Positions 8,211 through 18,433 of a stretch of DNA of 20,371 bases are shown in pieces (the stretch's first letter is position 1; each line of letters opens with the position of its first letter). The translations under genes were made by a program, and so were the position numbers. The DNA comes from Phytophthora quininea (taxonomy: Eukaryota > Oomycota > Peronosporomycetes > Peronosporales > Peronosporaceae), in contig JAAVTG010000488.1 of assembly GCA_011947345.1 (NCBI GenBank), positions 1 through 20,371 of the forward strand, in the 5' to 3' direction. The notes beneath the pieces were generated by a model, which was not told where the DNA came from, searched no databases, and saw only the letters and a list, made by a program, of their open reading frames with translations.

Positions 8211-11170
8211 CTAACGGAATGGAGTGCGTGCATCTTGCAGTTTCTTGTCGAGCAACGTTTTCTTGAGCGCACTAGATGCCGTCTCGCGTCGAATCTTCAA
8301 CACCGTTGCTAGTGTGGACTGAGGTGCAGCCGTCGAAATTGCCGGCGTGGCATTAGCTGGGGACGGGACGTGAGTCAGCGTAGCCGAACGCACAGCACGA
8401 CCAGAGGGCATCAAAATACCGGCAGCTTGTTTCTTCGGCTTGGTCGTCGTGCTGAATCGTGGCAGTTTGGCTTTGCGAATGATTTTTGACTTGCGTCCGC
8501 TTGTCGGCGCTGGCGCTGGTGGTGGAGAAGTCGAGGCGTAGGCGATTGGATGTATGGGAGCAGGACACGGTAGACTGTCCTCGTTCTCCAAACATTTAGA
8601 ATCACCTCGAGCGAGCTGCTGGGAGGCGGGGGTGGCACGTTAAGCGATTCGATTATATCCTTTCCGTAGCGTTTGGCCATGTGCTCCAGCTCGCCAGTCC
8701 ACGACATGACAGAGCCCGCGCGGTGACGAGCAAGATCCTGCATATCAAGTGACGAGAAAGGTAGTGCGAGGTCACTGCCAGGCTGAGGCTGCTGCAGCGC
8801 CAAGCGGTTCATGAACCCCTCTAATGATCGATCCCGACTGGTGCTCCGCGAGTTGTCTCCGCCGCTGACAGCTGCACGAAGTTGCTGGAGAGCACGCATG
8901 ATAATTGCCGGATTGTAGTCTTTTGAAGAGTTATCCGATGGAGACGCCGAGAGCGCCACCAACGCGAGGAATTTGGCGCCAGGTTTTACGGTGTCTTGGA
9001 GCAGAACCGTCAGTTTGGAACTGTGGTAGCGCACGAACGCTGCATCCTTCACACGAACTTCGGCGAGCACTGTCACGAGTGCTTCGGCTCCGTTTTCCAC
9101 GGCTACTCGCTGCTTCACCTCCTCGTGGTTGTTGGGTTCTCCCGACCAGGGTAGCGAAGGTTGCACAGCACTTCTAGCGTTGGATCCCAGTGCCAACTCG
9201 ACGATTTGGAGCTTCGACTTGATGGGAGACGCGCCTGTGAGCAAGCTTTCATACGACAGGCAGATCGTCACGACCGTGTGAGTCAGCGATGTTGTGAGCA
9301 TTGGTCTTGGCCCGTTCAAATCGAAAGTCTGAGCTGTGGCAGCAGTGAGGTGCTCCCGCCCCCAGTAAGGACCATGAGAGCCTCCTCTGCACTTTGTACC
9401 TCTAGCACCACAATTTGTCTGGTTGAAGAATTGTTTGGATCAGTCGTTGATGCCGATGTAGCCTCCAGCCCAAGCAGGTCGAACACGGTCTCGTTGAAGA
9501 CAGCGAGGAAGCTGATGGTGAGCTTGGCTCGGTAAAACCGCGAGTCGCTGCCATGCTCCGCAACGGCTGCGAACAGCTCGTGAAGTAATAGCTCCTGCAC
9601 TGACAGTTGCCTGTTGGAGCCTGGAATTCGTAGTGGTGGGGCACCAACGAACGTGGTGACACAGGCATTGTAACCATCAATGACAGACTGAAGAACTGGG
9701 GTCACAGACTCGTGTCGGTCCCATTCACGCGCTCGATCCGAAAGCACGGCGTCACACTTGACTACCACAACGTCGCTGGTATCGGCGGATGTCGTGTTAC
9801 TGTTACGTTCACGCAGGAAGAGCTCGCCGTTGGTGTAATTCGCTCGCAATAGGACGTGACTTGCATCGCTGTTGGCTTCAAGTGGCGCCTCGCCATTTTG
9901 CAGCTGGCAAACGATCAATGCATCGCGCCGTGCACGCCAAATTTGCTCATGAAGGTGTCGCCGTGCGAGCTCGGAACTGTGCAGTGCTAAACGCAGTGGA
10001 GCATGTTCAGCATGAGCGGTTTTCGCATACCGACTTGAGCGCTCGACAAGAGTCATCACAGGAGCTCGAAGTCGCTCCAAGAATCGCCTGAAATCTCCTT
10101 GAATGGCTACGAGAGGTGCTCGTGTTTGTGCTAGCGTTGCTCGCATCCCACGCAAAGAGGTGATGGCGTCGCGAGCCACTCCATGGACTTGACGACGATA
10201 GACTGCGTGGCGCTGCATTGCAGCTTGTTGAGACTGCAAGTGTCCACGAGCGGTAGCTCCGTAAGTTTGAAAAGCCTTCGACTCGGCGGTCTTCGCGGCA
10301 ACTGCCCCCTTGAGCTGGTTCGTTTGGTGTTGTAGCGCGTCTCGTTCGTCTCTTAACGTTTCGAGCTCGCGCTCTCGCAGCTCGGCTCGTTGTCGTGCAA
10401 CCTGCACCTGTTCACGCATTGCGGCATTTTCTCGCTCTCTGTGCTCGCTCTGTGCCTGTGCCTCGGTCCACTTTTCCATGATCGTCTTAAAGTGCGTGCC
10501 ACGTTTCCCCATTTCGGCAGTCAGGTGCTCGACATTGTCACGCAGAAGTTTGATTTCCTGCACCTGCAGCTGGCGTTCCTGCCGGAGCTCCTTCGCAGCA
10601 GCCTCACTGCGTTCCAGAGCCTCACGATCCTCTCGTGCTCGAGTCCGTAGAGCTGTTAACTCGTCGTGTTGCATTGAGATACACGCGTTCAGCTCCATCA
10701 CTTGCATCGCGCGTTGGTGAGCTTCCGCTAGCGCCTTCTCCTTGGCTTTCTTAGCATCCAGTAATTCTTTCCAGCAGAATTCTCCTTCATCCACGTCTGG
10801 GGTAGAGTTGACCATCCCATTGCTACTCTCTGCTGGAGTTTCACGCACTCGTCGGATATCGGTAGTAGCTGCGGAAGCAGCTCGAAGAGAGAACTTCCTT
10901 CTGCAGCTGGTCCAACTCCATAAGCAGCGAGTGATTTCGCTTTTCGACCTCGACACGCTTAGTGCGCTCGTCCTGAACCTTTTCCGTCATACCCACCAAC
11001 AGAGAAGCCAGAGATTCGTTGGCAGGCGCCGAGCTCACAATTGTTTGCTCCTCCGTGTGCGGATCGGCGACTTCATCGTCGTCTTCATCGTAATTGCTGG
11101 CTCTGAAATCTTGCGGCTCCATATCTCCCTCTTCTGGCGACACATCGTTTGCAGTCTCTGAATAGTTCAT
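8211..11170 (-). CDS. Kinesin-14-like protein with a degenerate C-terminal motor domain
   Basis: Start is the ATG at 11170 (MNYSETANDVSPEEGD); the stop TAG is at 8211-8213, about 986 residues. An acidic N-terminus is followed by a long coiled coil (near residues 60-330) rich in Glu, Gln, Arg and Leu. A kinesin-14-like neck, ARRHLHEQIWRARRDALIVC, lies near residue 402, then a C-terminal motor fold (about 415-760) and a basic, Ser/Pro-rich tail. DGYNACVTTF is in place just before the P-loop, but the GQTGSGKT loop itself is replaced by VGAPPLRIPG. Switch I (NxxSSRSH) reads TTSLTH, and switch II (DLAGSE) reads ELALGSN. YHSSKLTVLLQDT, the microtubule-side helix region, is well kept. ATP hydrolysis is therefore unlikely; yeast Vik1/Cik1 are known precedents. 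Frame breaks: near 10895 (one extra base), 9333 and 8590 (one missing each, the latter in a T run). Confidence 0.82.
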
Positions 11171-11413
11171 GCTCGTCGGAGATTGAGACACTTTCAGTCG
11201 ATACGAAGGCCCAGACCGAGAGCAAAGGTCATCCACTGGTGCCACAGCACCAAGCAAGCACGTGAATGCTGTTGTTTTCCACTCTGCGGAGCTGGGAATG
11301 ATCAACTTTTTTATAGTTGACGTTGAAGTGCCAAGTATAGATGGCTACACTTTTAGATACCCGCCAAACACTTCAAGAAGTGAAGTATTTAGTTTCTCCC
11401 TCAACTCGAGAGC
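11171..11413. promoter_or_regulatory. Divergent promoter region between the kinesin-like gene and the 164-residue orphan
   Basis: The two start codons point away from each other with 243 bp between them, so regulatory sequence is probably shared. No clear CTCATTCT-type Inr was found on either strand. AT-rich blocks lie near 11290-11310 and 11335-11355. Confidence 0.45.
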
Positions 11414-11977
11414 ATGCTTGGTGATCGGTCTTCGGAGCGGAAACTCCTGTTGGGTGTCAAGGGAAGACTCAGCAACCAAGAAATGGAGCAGCTTCGTAGT
11501 CAGGTATTTCTCGTTTGATTTTATCCGTAGCACACACCAATAGACAACTGATAGTTTGTTTGTGCTCAATAGCTAGCGCAAGCAGCAGCGTATGACCACG
11601 TACCGGGAAATCAGCGGGTAGCTCGATTGCAGACAACCTCCAAGCCCATGACCAAAGCTTATCGCCGTGTACCCTCGCCTGTAAGCAACAACCACAGTAC
11701 AGTTAGACCAGTGCGCAAGACCCTTGCCAGCATTCAGTACGAGCAAAAGTTCTCGGCGAAAGCCTTCGACTCGCTGAAGCAGCGACCCTCTCGCGGCATA
11801 AGCAGCGCGGCTAAGACGGTTCTACAAGACGAATACGTCACCAAACCACGCCAAGTCAGCTGCATCCCTCGAAACTTGTCGGCCACCCAGTCAAGCGAAA
11901 ACCCTGAAAACAGCTACCAGCCGTCAAGCGGCAAACGCCATGGTCCTGCGGCCATTCCTCAAGTGTTTATCATGTAG
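11414..11977 (+). CDS. Hypothetical protein of 164 residues, two exons
   Basis: Exon 1 (11414-11503) encodes MLGDRSSERKLLLGVKGR through LRSQ. A 69-bp intron (11504-11572, GTATTT...CAATAG) is followed in phase by LAQAAAYDHVPGNQRVARL; the stop is TAG at 11975-11977. Both exons are free of frame breaks, unlike almost all other genes here. The protein is basic and rich in Ser, Gln, Arg and Pro, mostly disordered, with a short helical N-terminus (SNQEMEQLRSQLAQAAA) that could form a coiled coil. No domain is recognised. It shares a divergent promoter with the kinesin-like gene, so a role at the cytoskeleton is possible but is only an inference from position. Confidence 0.7.
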
Positions 11978-12099
11978 TAACCCGCTCAGATTCTCCTCCC
12001 TATTCTGCGCTCCTTGTTGCAATCGTCTTCAAGCCCTCGCTGTTGCTACAACACCACTTGGTCGATTGTTCGTCTTTCGGACACTCCATCGTCAATGTC

Positions 12100-13078
12100 C
12101 TACGAGGGCGGAGAGCCTGATGGCACGTAGCGCCAGCGCGCTCGCGCATCGGTATCGTCCTTTTGAGCCTGCTGCCGCAGCATCTCTCTCATCTCGCGTT
12201 GTCGCTCCTTTTTACGGCGATTTTCACGTTGGCGTTTAGTGAGTCCTGCGATCACAGGTTCCGTTTGCGTTTGCTCTTTCACGCGACGTGCCTGCCGTTT
12301 GGCCACACTCGAATTTTCCACCACTTGCCACCCGTCATCGTCCGACTCGCTCGAGTCTGACTTCAACGCCAACATTTCTCTTTCTTGTGCAACAACAGGC
12401 TCCGGAACGATTCCTTTCGCCTCTCCGTCCCCAGATTCATCGTCACTTTTTGGCGTCGGTCGCACCTTGATGAGCACAGCTGGCACTCGATACTCCACTT
12501 CTCCGTCGTCATATTTCAGATGATACTCGTTGCCCTTCCTTAGCTAAAGACCAAGCACAAAGCACACAAAATTGTCAGTTCAATTCCTCCCAAACCTCTA
12601 CTAGAAACTACCTATAATTCTACCAAACATTCCCTGCGCCCTACCTCCAACACTGTAGCCGGGAACCACTGGTCACCGCCCCCAAATCTACCCAACACCT
12701 CCTGCCCTACCGAAAACCGCACGACGTCGGCGCCAGGTAGGGCAGCTTTGATCTTTTTCGCCAGTCGATTTCCACCGAGGTTTTTGGGCTTGAACGTTTT
12801 GGTAGAAAGCACATGAGCAGCGGAGCGGCCGTCGTCCGAGTCGCTCTCGTCGCTGGGAGGGCTTGCCACTGTAACATTTGCAGTCGAGTTGGTCTCTTTT
12901 GGGGCCTTTTGCGGAGATTTGTCCGCTTTTTTGCTCTTCTTCTTGCTCTTTCTCTGCTGCGCTTGGCTGTCGGCTGCGTCTGAGCGGTGGCGGGCTGCAG
13001 CCACTTCCAGACGAAGAGAGAGACGGCGGTGAGCAGCAGCGACAGCAGCAGCCGCGCGCCGAAGGACAGCTCCGTCAT
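12100..13078 (-). CDS. Membrane-anchored Tudor-like domain protein, two exons
   Basis: The chosen start, ATG at 13078, gives MTELSFGARLLLSLLLTAVS, an N-terminal transmembrane or signal-anchor segment (residues 8-26). A Lys/Ser-rich linker and an acidic patch (SDESDSDDGR) follow. The segment VGQEVLGRFGGGDQWFPATV, continued after the intron by LRKGNEYHLKYDDGEVEY, is a Tudor/agenet-like barrel (about residues 122-165). The intron (12544-12644, 101 bp, GTAGGG...TTTAG) sits between GAG and CTA in phase 0. The C-terminus is charged, with KRQRENRRKKERQREMREM, and ends SGSPPS; total about 292 residues. One apparent missing base near 12972 shifts the frame after TAQTQP. Tudor-like folds usually bind methylated Lys or Arg; whether this one does cannot be seen. 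The frame stays open upstream of 13078 without a clear start. It ends tail to tail with the orphan gene, 122 bp away. Confidence 0.72.
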
Positions 13079-14064
13079 AGCCGGCTCGTTTTGAGGCGAC
13101 TCCCGGCCGTCGTCGCTGCTGTTGGATCCCGTGGACGTGTCTCCGTCGCTGATAATGAAGGCCAGGATGCTCACTGGGACCGTCCTGGAATGATGGTCTG
13201 GAGTGGTGTGGCACACACCATACGTAACACTTTTACAAAATGAGCTATATGTAAGTAAAATGATGTCGAAAGATTGCTGCCGTCTTCGTAACGGAGCACG
13301 TGTTGTGGACACTTCATAAACGTTTGTACTCGCTCTGCTTCGCGTTGAAAGGTGGTGGTGGTGCTTGGTGCTGCAATTACCATGCCGCACGGGAGATGCA
13401 CACTTCGTATTGCTTCGCGTTGGTGCTTGGTGACGGTTGGGCAAGATCGGGACTTCAAAGACATTACAAGTTCGTCCACCGGTGGCAGACCCGCTGCGTT
13501 GGACGGTTTTAATCTCCCGGACGCGTTGGAGGCGTCAACTAGAACACCTCGTGGAGGTCGCCAGAATGCATTATGGACACGGCGTCGTCTTTGCGGAAGC
13601 AGAGCGAGTCAACGGGATGGCATTCAATTGTGACCCTGCGCCGTTTCTTAAGGGCTGGTCGGTCTTTAGCGAATAAGGCGAGAAGAAACCTGTAGCAGTT
13701 ACCTTTAGGACCCCTCGGGTCCCGACCACCGCAGTCGCACCGTCCACCAGCTGACGGAGCACCTCGGCAAAGGTTTCCTACCACTAGCCGTCTTTGTGGC
13801 TCCCGACCATCACGGCCAAGTGTGCTGGTCACGATGATCACTTGTATGACGATCTTAAAGCAGACTGCGATCTTTTCCTTTATCGGGCGTATCTTGCGCT
13901 GTCTCGGTGTGACTCGCGTCAAGCGTCGCGTGCAAGTCAAACGAGCGGAGGACAACCTGCATGCCCCCACCACGTCGAGCTGCCTGTTTCTTTTGCCGAC
14001 TCCGCCAAACGTCCTCAAAACGTGTCTGCAAGAGGTCCCTCCTGCGCAGCGCGAGCGGCCAGCG
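13079..14064. other. Gene-poor interval between divergent Tudor-like and MYB genes
   Basis: About 986 bp with no convincing gene. Open frames on both strands here (for example 13171-13479 minus and 13437-13676 plus) match no family I recognise and lack consistent starts. A TCATTCC site on the minus strand (13188-13194), 110 bp before the Tudor-like start, could be an Inr. The words CTTCGCGTTG and GGTGCTTGGTG occur twice (13338-13370 and 13413-13432). A small palindrome, GGACCC-CTC-GGGTCC, lies at 13708-13722. The interval probably holds two promoters, and it may hide decayed coding sequence. Confidence 0.5.
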
Positions 14065-15286
14065 ATGGCCCCAGCAGCCCGCAAGATCGCGCGAGGATCC
14101 AAGCCGTTTCACCCGTCGAGCAGCGAATATGGAAGCCGAAGAAAAACTTTAAAGGAGGAGCGCACCCAAGCCAGCCATTCGCGAATTCGCCGACCGAAGC
14201 GCACACCGGAGGACCGCAATGGAGCGCCCGTGGCCGACGCACCGCCCCCGTACTCGCCAACGGACCGCGAGGACCCGCCGCAGTCGCAGCCGGGCTGGTT
14301 CCCACTGCAAGAGTCGCCTCAGAGCGCGACAGCGTGGACCCGAGAAGACGTCGACGACCAGCGTGCTTACGACGTCGCTGGTTCTTCGCCCATGTACTCG
14401 CCGACGCCAACGCCGACACCGCCCTACGTCTGGACGGGCGACGTGCCGAACTCGCATCCGCATCGAGCAACCAACCGAGGTGGCGCGTACATGATGCCTG
14501 CGTACCCACGACCGATGATGAGTCCCCTGAACGGCGTCTACGATCGCCCGCAAGACCCGGAGCTCATGGGCGTCAAAGCTGACCGTCGAGGCAGCAAGGA
14601 GTTCGCCATCGGCCGCTGGAACAGTGATGAACACCGCATGTTCCTCGAGGGGCTCGAGAAGTACCAGGGCCCCGCATGGGGCGAGATCGCGCGCTACATC
14701 GGCACTCGCACGTCCACGCAGGTGCGCACGCACGCGCAAAAGTTCTTCACCAAGATGGCGCGTCTGAACCAGACGCTGCCGTTCTTCGAGGCGCAGATCC
14801 AGAAGGAGCGAGCGCGGTTGGTGGCGCAAGGCGCCAACGTCACCCCCACAGCCAGCGGCTCCAGCTCGGTCTTGAATACGACGCTGTCGCCTCGGAAGCG
14901 ACTGGCCTCGGCCAGTAGCCATAACCCTCGACAGACAGTCAGACGCTTCAAGGAGGAGAACGCGACGTCGCCCACATACCCTCCACTACGGTACGCCCCA
15001 GAGCCCTTTGACGGCAAGCCGCGCATCTACACGGGGGCAGTAGACGCTACTCCGATCAGCTACGGACCAACCATGGCGTCGCCACCCGTTGGCAGGCACG
15101 GGAGGAAGGTGGACACAATGGGCGGAGGACACGCGACAGTGGCCACAGACGTCCCCCACGTCCACCAGTGTGACGCTCATCCCGATACAAGCCCAGTTGG
15201 ATGACGGTGCACAACCGGCAGCCACTGTGGACGCCGACTCGCTGCCGTCCATGGACAAGATGCTGTACCGCAGCGCCGCCATCTGA
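14065..15286 (+). CDS. SHAQKYF-type single-repeat MYB-like transcription factor
   Basis: The ATG at 14065 gives MAPAARKIARGSKPF; the frame is open further upstream to an ATG at 13834, but that part looks non-coding. A disordered, Pro-rich N-terminus precedes one MYB repeat at about residues 183-234, beginning GRWNSDEHRMFLEGLEKY and ending with TSTQVRTHAQKFFTKM, the THAQKFF form of the SHAQKYF signature known from plant and protist circadian/stress MYBs. It is expected to bind DNA in the nucleus. The straight frame ends at 15204 (DTSPVG), but another frame, joined near 15150, gives TSVTLIPIQAQLDDGAQ and ends MLYRSAAI at 15286, which looks more like a real C-terminus. This change fits one extra base. 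Length about 406 residues. Confidence 0.85.
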
Positions 15287-15395
15287 GCAACAATTCCTCG
15301 TCATGTATAGTAAACGGACGCAGTCTATCTACACGTATTATATCCGCCCCACCCTCCACACGGCATCCAAAACCACAAGGGGGAAAGCCTAGTGC

Positions 15396-15403
15396 TGACG
15401 TCA
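15396..15403. promoter_or_regulatory. CRE-like palindrome TGACGTCA upstream of ALG1
   Basis: A perfect TGACGTCA lies about 100 bp before the ALG1 ATG. It is the classical binding site of CREB/ATF-type bZIP factors. Whether the variant bZIPs in this window recognise it is unknown, since their Asn contact residue is changed. Confidence 0.35.
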
Positions 15404-15504
15404 AAGATCGAAATCGCCGTGCTAATTGTCGCGACTTGCCAAAACCACTTCAACTGCGTAATAAAAATTATACCAAGGTCTGATCGGTTATAAGAACATC
15501 TCAA

Positions 15505-17376
15505 ATGCAACGTAACCCTCCACTGTATAGAATGTCGCCGCGCCATCGCCGCTCGGCCAGGAAACCTCCCGCCGCGCTCCGCCATGCGACGCAAGCGCGC
15601 CACGCCGTCGTGATGGTGCTGGGTGACGTAGGTCGCAGCCCGCGTATGCAGTACCACGCGCTGTCGCTGGCGAGAATGGACCCGAACTTGCGCGTATCGC
15701 TGCTGGGGTACGCAGGCGAGACCTGCGTTCCCGACGTGGCCCAGCAGCGTAACCTCGAGCTGCTGACTTTCACGCCGCGCTTCCAGCGCCTTCCGAGACG
15801 TTTATTCCTGTTGCTTGCGCCCATGAAAGTCCTTCTGCAGTTATTGCAGCTGTTGTGGCTGCTGCTGGTTACGGCGGGCAGCGTGGACTTGGTACTGCTG
15901 CAGAACCCGCCGACGTACGTTCAAGATGAGCAAACAGACAGATGGAGGACAGATCTACTCACATGTGGACGCTTTGCAATGCAATTAGGATTCCTACTTT
16001 CGTGGTGGTGTGGCTCTGCTGTCGCGTGAAGGGCGCCAAGTTTGTCATCGACTGGCACAATTTGGGGTACAGTTTGCTGGCGCTGTCGATCGGTGGAGGA
16101 CACCCGTTGGTCAAGGTGGACGATAGCTATTTTAGAAGATCCATGAACAATTCTCTTCTGACGTGATTTTGATTGTGTTGCGGGCAGATTTCCGAGTGGA
16201 TCGAGCGCGTGTTCGGACGCAAAGCTGATGCCAATTTGTGCGTCACGCACGTCATGAAGAAATGGCTGAGGGACACGTGGCAGATCGAAGCTACAGTGCT
16301 GCATGACAAGCCGCCGCTCTTCTTCAAACCCACGCCTTTGGATGTTCAGCATGATCTCTTTACTCGCGTAGGGGGCCAACTCGAGCACTGCAACGATGTA
16401 CGTGGTGCCTTCTGGGAGTCGGTAGTAAACGTGATACTCATCGTTTATATTTCTTGTGGCATATTTTAGCTGGTTTCATGGGGTAAGGATTCTTCCAGCC
16501 AGGAGGAGACTCTGCTCACGCGTAAATTCGCGGCGCGAGCGGCAAGAAAGGAAACTCCGACGTCCTACCTCGCGAGAACCGTCCAGCGATGATTATCAGC
16601 TCCACCAGCTGGACGGCAGACGAAGATTTCAGCGTGCTGCTGACTGCGTTGGAGCTGCTTGACAAGAGAACTTCTGCTCTTAGCGTCACGGAATTCCCCA
16701 ACCTGCTTGTGGTGGTGACTGGTAAAGGTCCACAGAAGGAAATGTATCTCGAGAAGATTAGGCAGCTGGCCTTCAAGCGTATCCGAATCGCCACGATGTA
16801 CGTGCTGTTCAGTTTTGAGAATGTATGCTGTGTGCTTAAACTTTCTGTGGTTATTTTATCTGTTTTGGACGAGTAGGTGGCTTGAGGCTAGCGACTACCC
16901 GCTTGTTCTCGGCAGTGCTGACCTGGGTGTGTGTTTGCACACTTCGTCATCTGGCCTCGACCTGCCCATGAAAGTGCTCGACATGTTTGGCTGCGGTCTT
17001 CCGGTGTGCGCCATCGGGTTCAAGTGTCTGGATGAGCTCGTGCATCACGACAAGTACGGACATGGTGGTTCCTCTTGAGCTCTGCAGAGATAGTTTACTG
17101 TTGCTTTTTGCTGTTGTGTAGGAACGGCATGGTGTTTGACTCGTCGGAGCAGCTATCCACGCAGCTATACGACTTGCTCAAGGGCTACCCGACAAGCACG
17201 CTCCATCTCGACCGTCTTCGAGCTTCACTCAAGAACGTCGAGGTAAAATTCGCTTCAGCCTGAATTGCACCTTGACCTTGTGTGCTAACTTTTCTTCTGC
17301 TCGTCTGTAGCATTGGCCCGAGAACTGGAACCGCATCGCTGCGCCGCTCTTTAAAAAGCAGCTCCATCTTCACTAG
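15505..17376 (+). CDS. ALG1: ALG1, chitobiosyldiphosphodolichol beta-mannosyltransferase, seven exons
   Basis: This GT33 enzyme adds the first mannose from GDP-Man to GlcNAc2-PP-dolichol on the cytosolic face of the ER. Exons: 15505-15914, 15989-16115, 16188-16397, 16470-16797, 16877-17053, 17122-17242 and 17311-17376; introns are 74, 72, 72, 79, 68 and 68 bp, all GT-AG. The spliced product has about 479 residues, close to human ALG1. Family marks: [19 protein letters not shown], a hydrophobic membrane segment near residues 97-122, LLQNPPTIPT (formed across intron 1), [60 protein letters not shown] and [18 protein letters not shown] forms across intron 5. One apparent missing base near 16573 separates SYLA from ENRPAM. 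A second in-frame ATG at 15532 could be the start instead. The next gene starts 97 bp downstream. Confidence 0.95.
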
Positions 17377-17473
17377 AGATGCAATTTCGATGGACGGTCT
17401 CAATTACAAACAAAAGATGTTTTTTTCAACAAATCAAATATTTCTTACAAGAAGCAAGAAGCGCGGATAAGTT

Positions 17474-18217
17474 ATGGCTACTCCTGGCGGCTTCTCTGTC
17501 GGCATCTCCCCGAGGAGAAGCTGGCGCTGCCTCTAGGTGTGTGCCCCATTCACCCCCGCATTTGTACGGTACCTCTCCACCTCCTAACAACGTTCCTGTC
17601 AACGCCAGACGACCTCATTCAGAAGGCCAAGACCAAGAAGCCCTTTAAGAAGCAGCCAAAGAGCGCTGCGAACGGCGACAAGAAGCCAAGAAACAGGTCG
17701 CAGCCAAGAAGGCCAAGACCCAGAAGCTTCAAAAGGCCCAGAAGACCCACAAGCAGCAGAACGTCAAGAAGACGGTGCTGGTCCCCATCTCCAAGGCGGC
17801 GGTGCGATGTAGTCGTAGTTTTAGCCACTAATTAGGTGCTGACGCCGGTAACTTGTAGCGCGCGAGAGCCCACATTGCAGTGGCGAGCTCCAAGCGGCAG
17901 GCGGTGATGAACAATCGGCGGCCCGGGTTGGTGCTGGCCAAGGGCAAGGCCAAGAAGCTGCCGACGGTGCAGCTGAGGAGCCACAAGACTGCAGCTGCGC
18001 GCAAGCAGAAGAAGAGCGGAGGCCTGGACGTGTCCAACATTATCAACCACTTCCGCACGCACCCAAAGAAGTTCGACGTCCCCAAGGGCAGCAACCTGCG
18101 CATCACCATCAAGTGAGTGGGCAATTACGGTTGGGTCGAGAGGGTTAGTGCTGATTTTTGGTGTTGTTTTGTGGCAGTCTGAACAATGTGAAGCCAGTGG
18201 TCGGCGGACAGAAGTAG
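17474..18217 (+). CDS. Small lysine-rich protein with possible UAP56-binding motif, four exons
   Basis: Exons 17474-17536, 17609-17801, 17859-18112 and 18178-18217, with introns of 72, 57 and 65 bp. The first has a CTAAC branch-site-like word 24 bp or so before its AG. The product has about 183 residues. Near the N-terminus, EEKLALPLDDLIQKAK resembles the UAP56-binding motif (LDDIIK type) that opens mRNA export adaptors such as ALYREF and UIF. A long Lys/Gln-rich helix (KKQVAAKKAKTQKLQKAQK) follows, then an Arg/Lys-rich part (RRPGLVLAKGKAKKL) and a conserved-looking end, NIINHFRTHPKKFDV to LNNVKPVVGGQK. No RRM is present. Two single-base losses are inferred: in the C run at 17508-17511 and near 17685. 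Function as an RNA-binding or nucleolar export factor is an inference from one short motif. Confidence 0.65.
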
Positions 18218-18433
18218 CGCGAGAGTGGAGTGGGGAAGGTCTCCTGTGATCTTAGCTTTTTTTTCTTGTCTCTCTCTTCTTAGCACGCTCGCTCTCACTG
18301 TTTTTATAACATGTAGCTGTCGCTGCCTCGAGGCTGCTGGCTAATCAATGGAGCGTTTGCCATTTGACGCCGCTGTTACGTTGTCCGGTGTAAAGTTTGA
18401 TTCAAGATGAACCGCAACTGATACGGTCGCGCC

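Noticed and set aside
9640..9680. Kinesin P-loop hidden in an intron or lost through a frame error
   Set aside because: The frame is open without breaks from the neck to beyond this point, and the flanking motor residues are aligned on both sides with no space for a missing exon.
13171..13676. Open frames on both strands as real genes
   Set aside because: No family resemblance, no supported starts or introns, and the two strands overlap; kept only as part of the intergenic entry.
13834..14064. MYB start at the upstream ATG 13834
   Set aside because: The added residues look like translated non-coding sequence and the ATG at 14065 begins the plausible protein; transcript data could overturn this.
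17061..17066. Alternative donor after GGACATG in ALG1 intron 5
   Set aside because: The GTACGG donor at 17054 gives HDKNGMVF, which matches the family; the alternative adds residues and fits less well.
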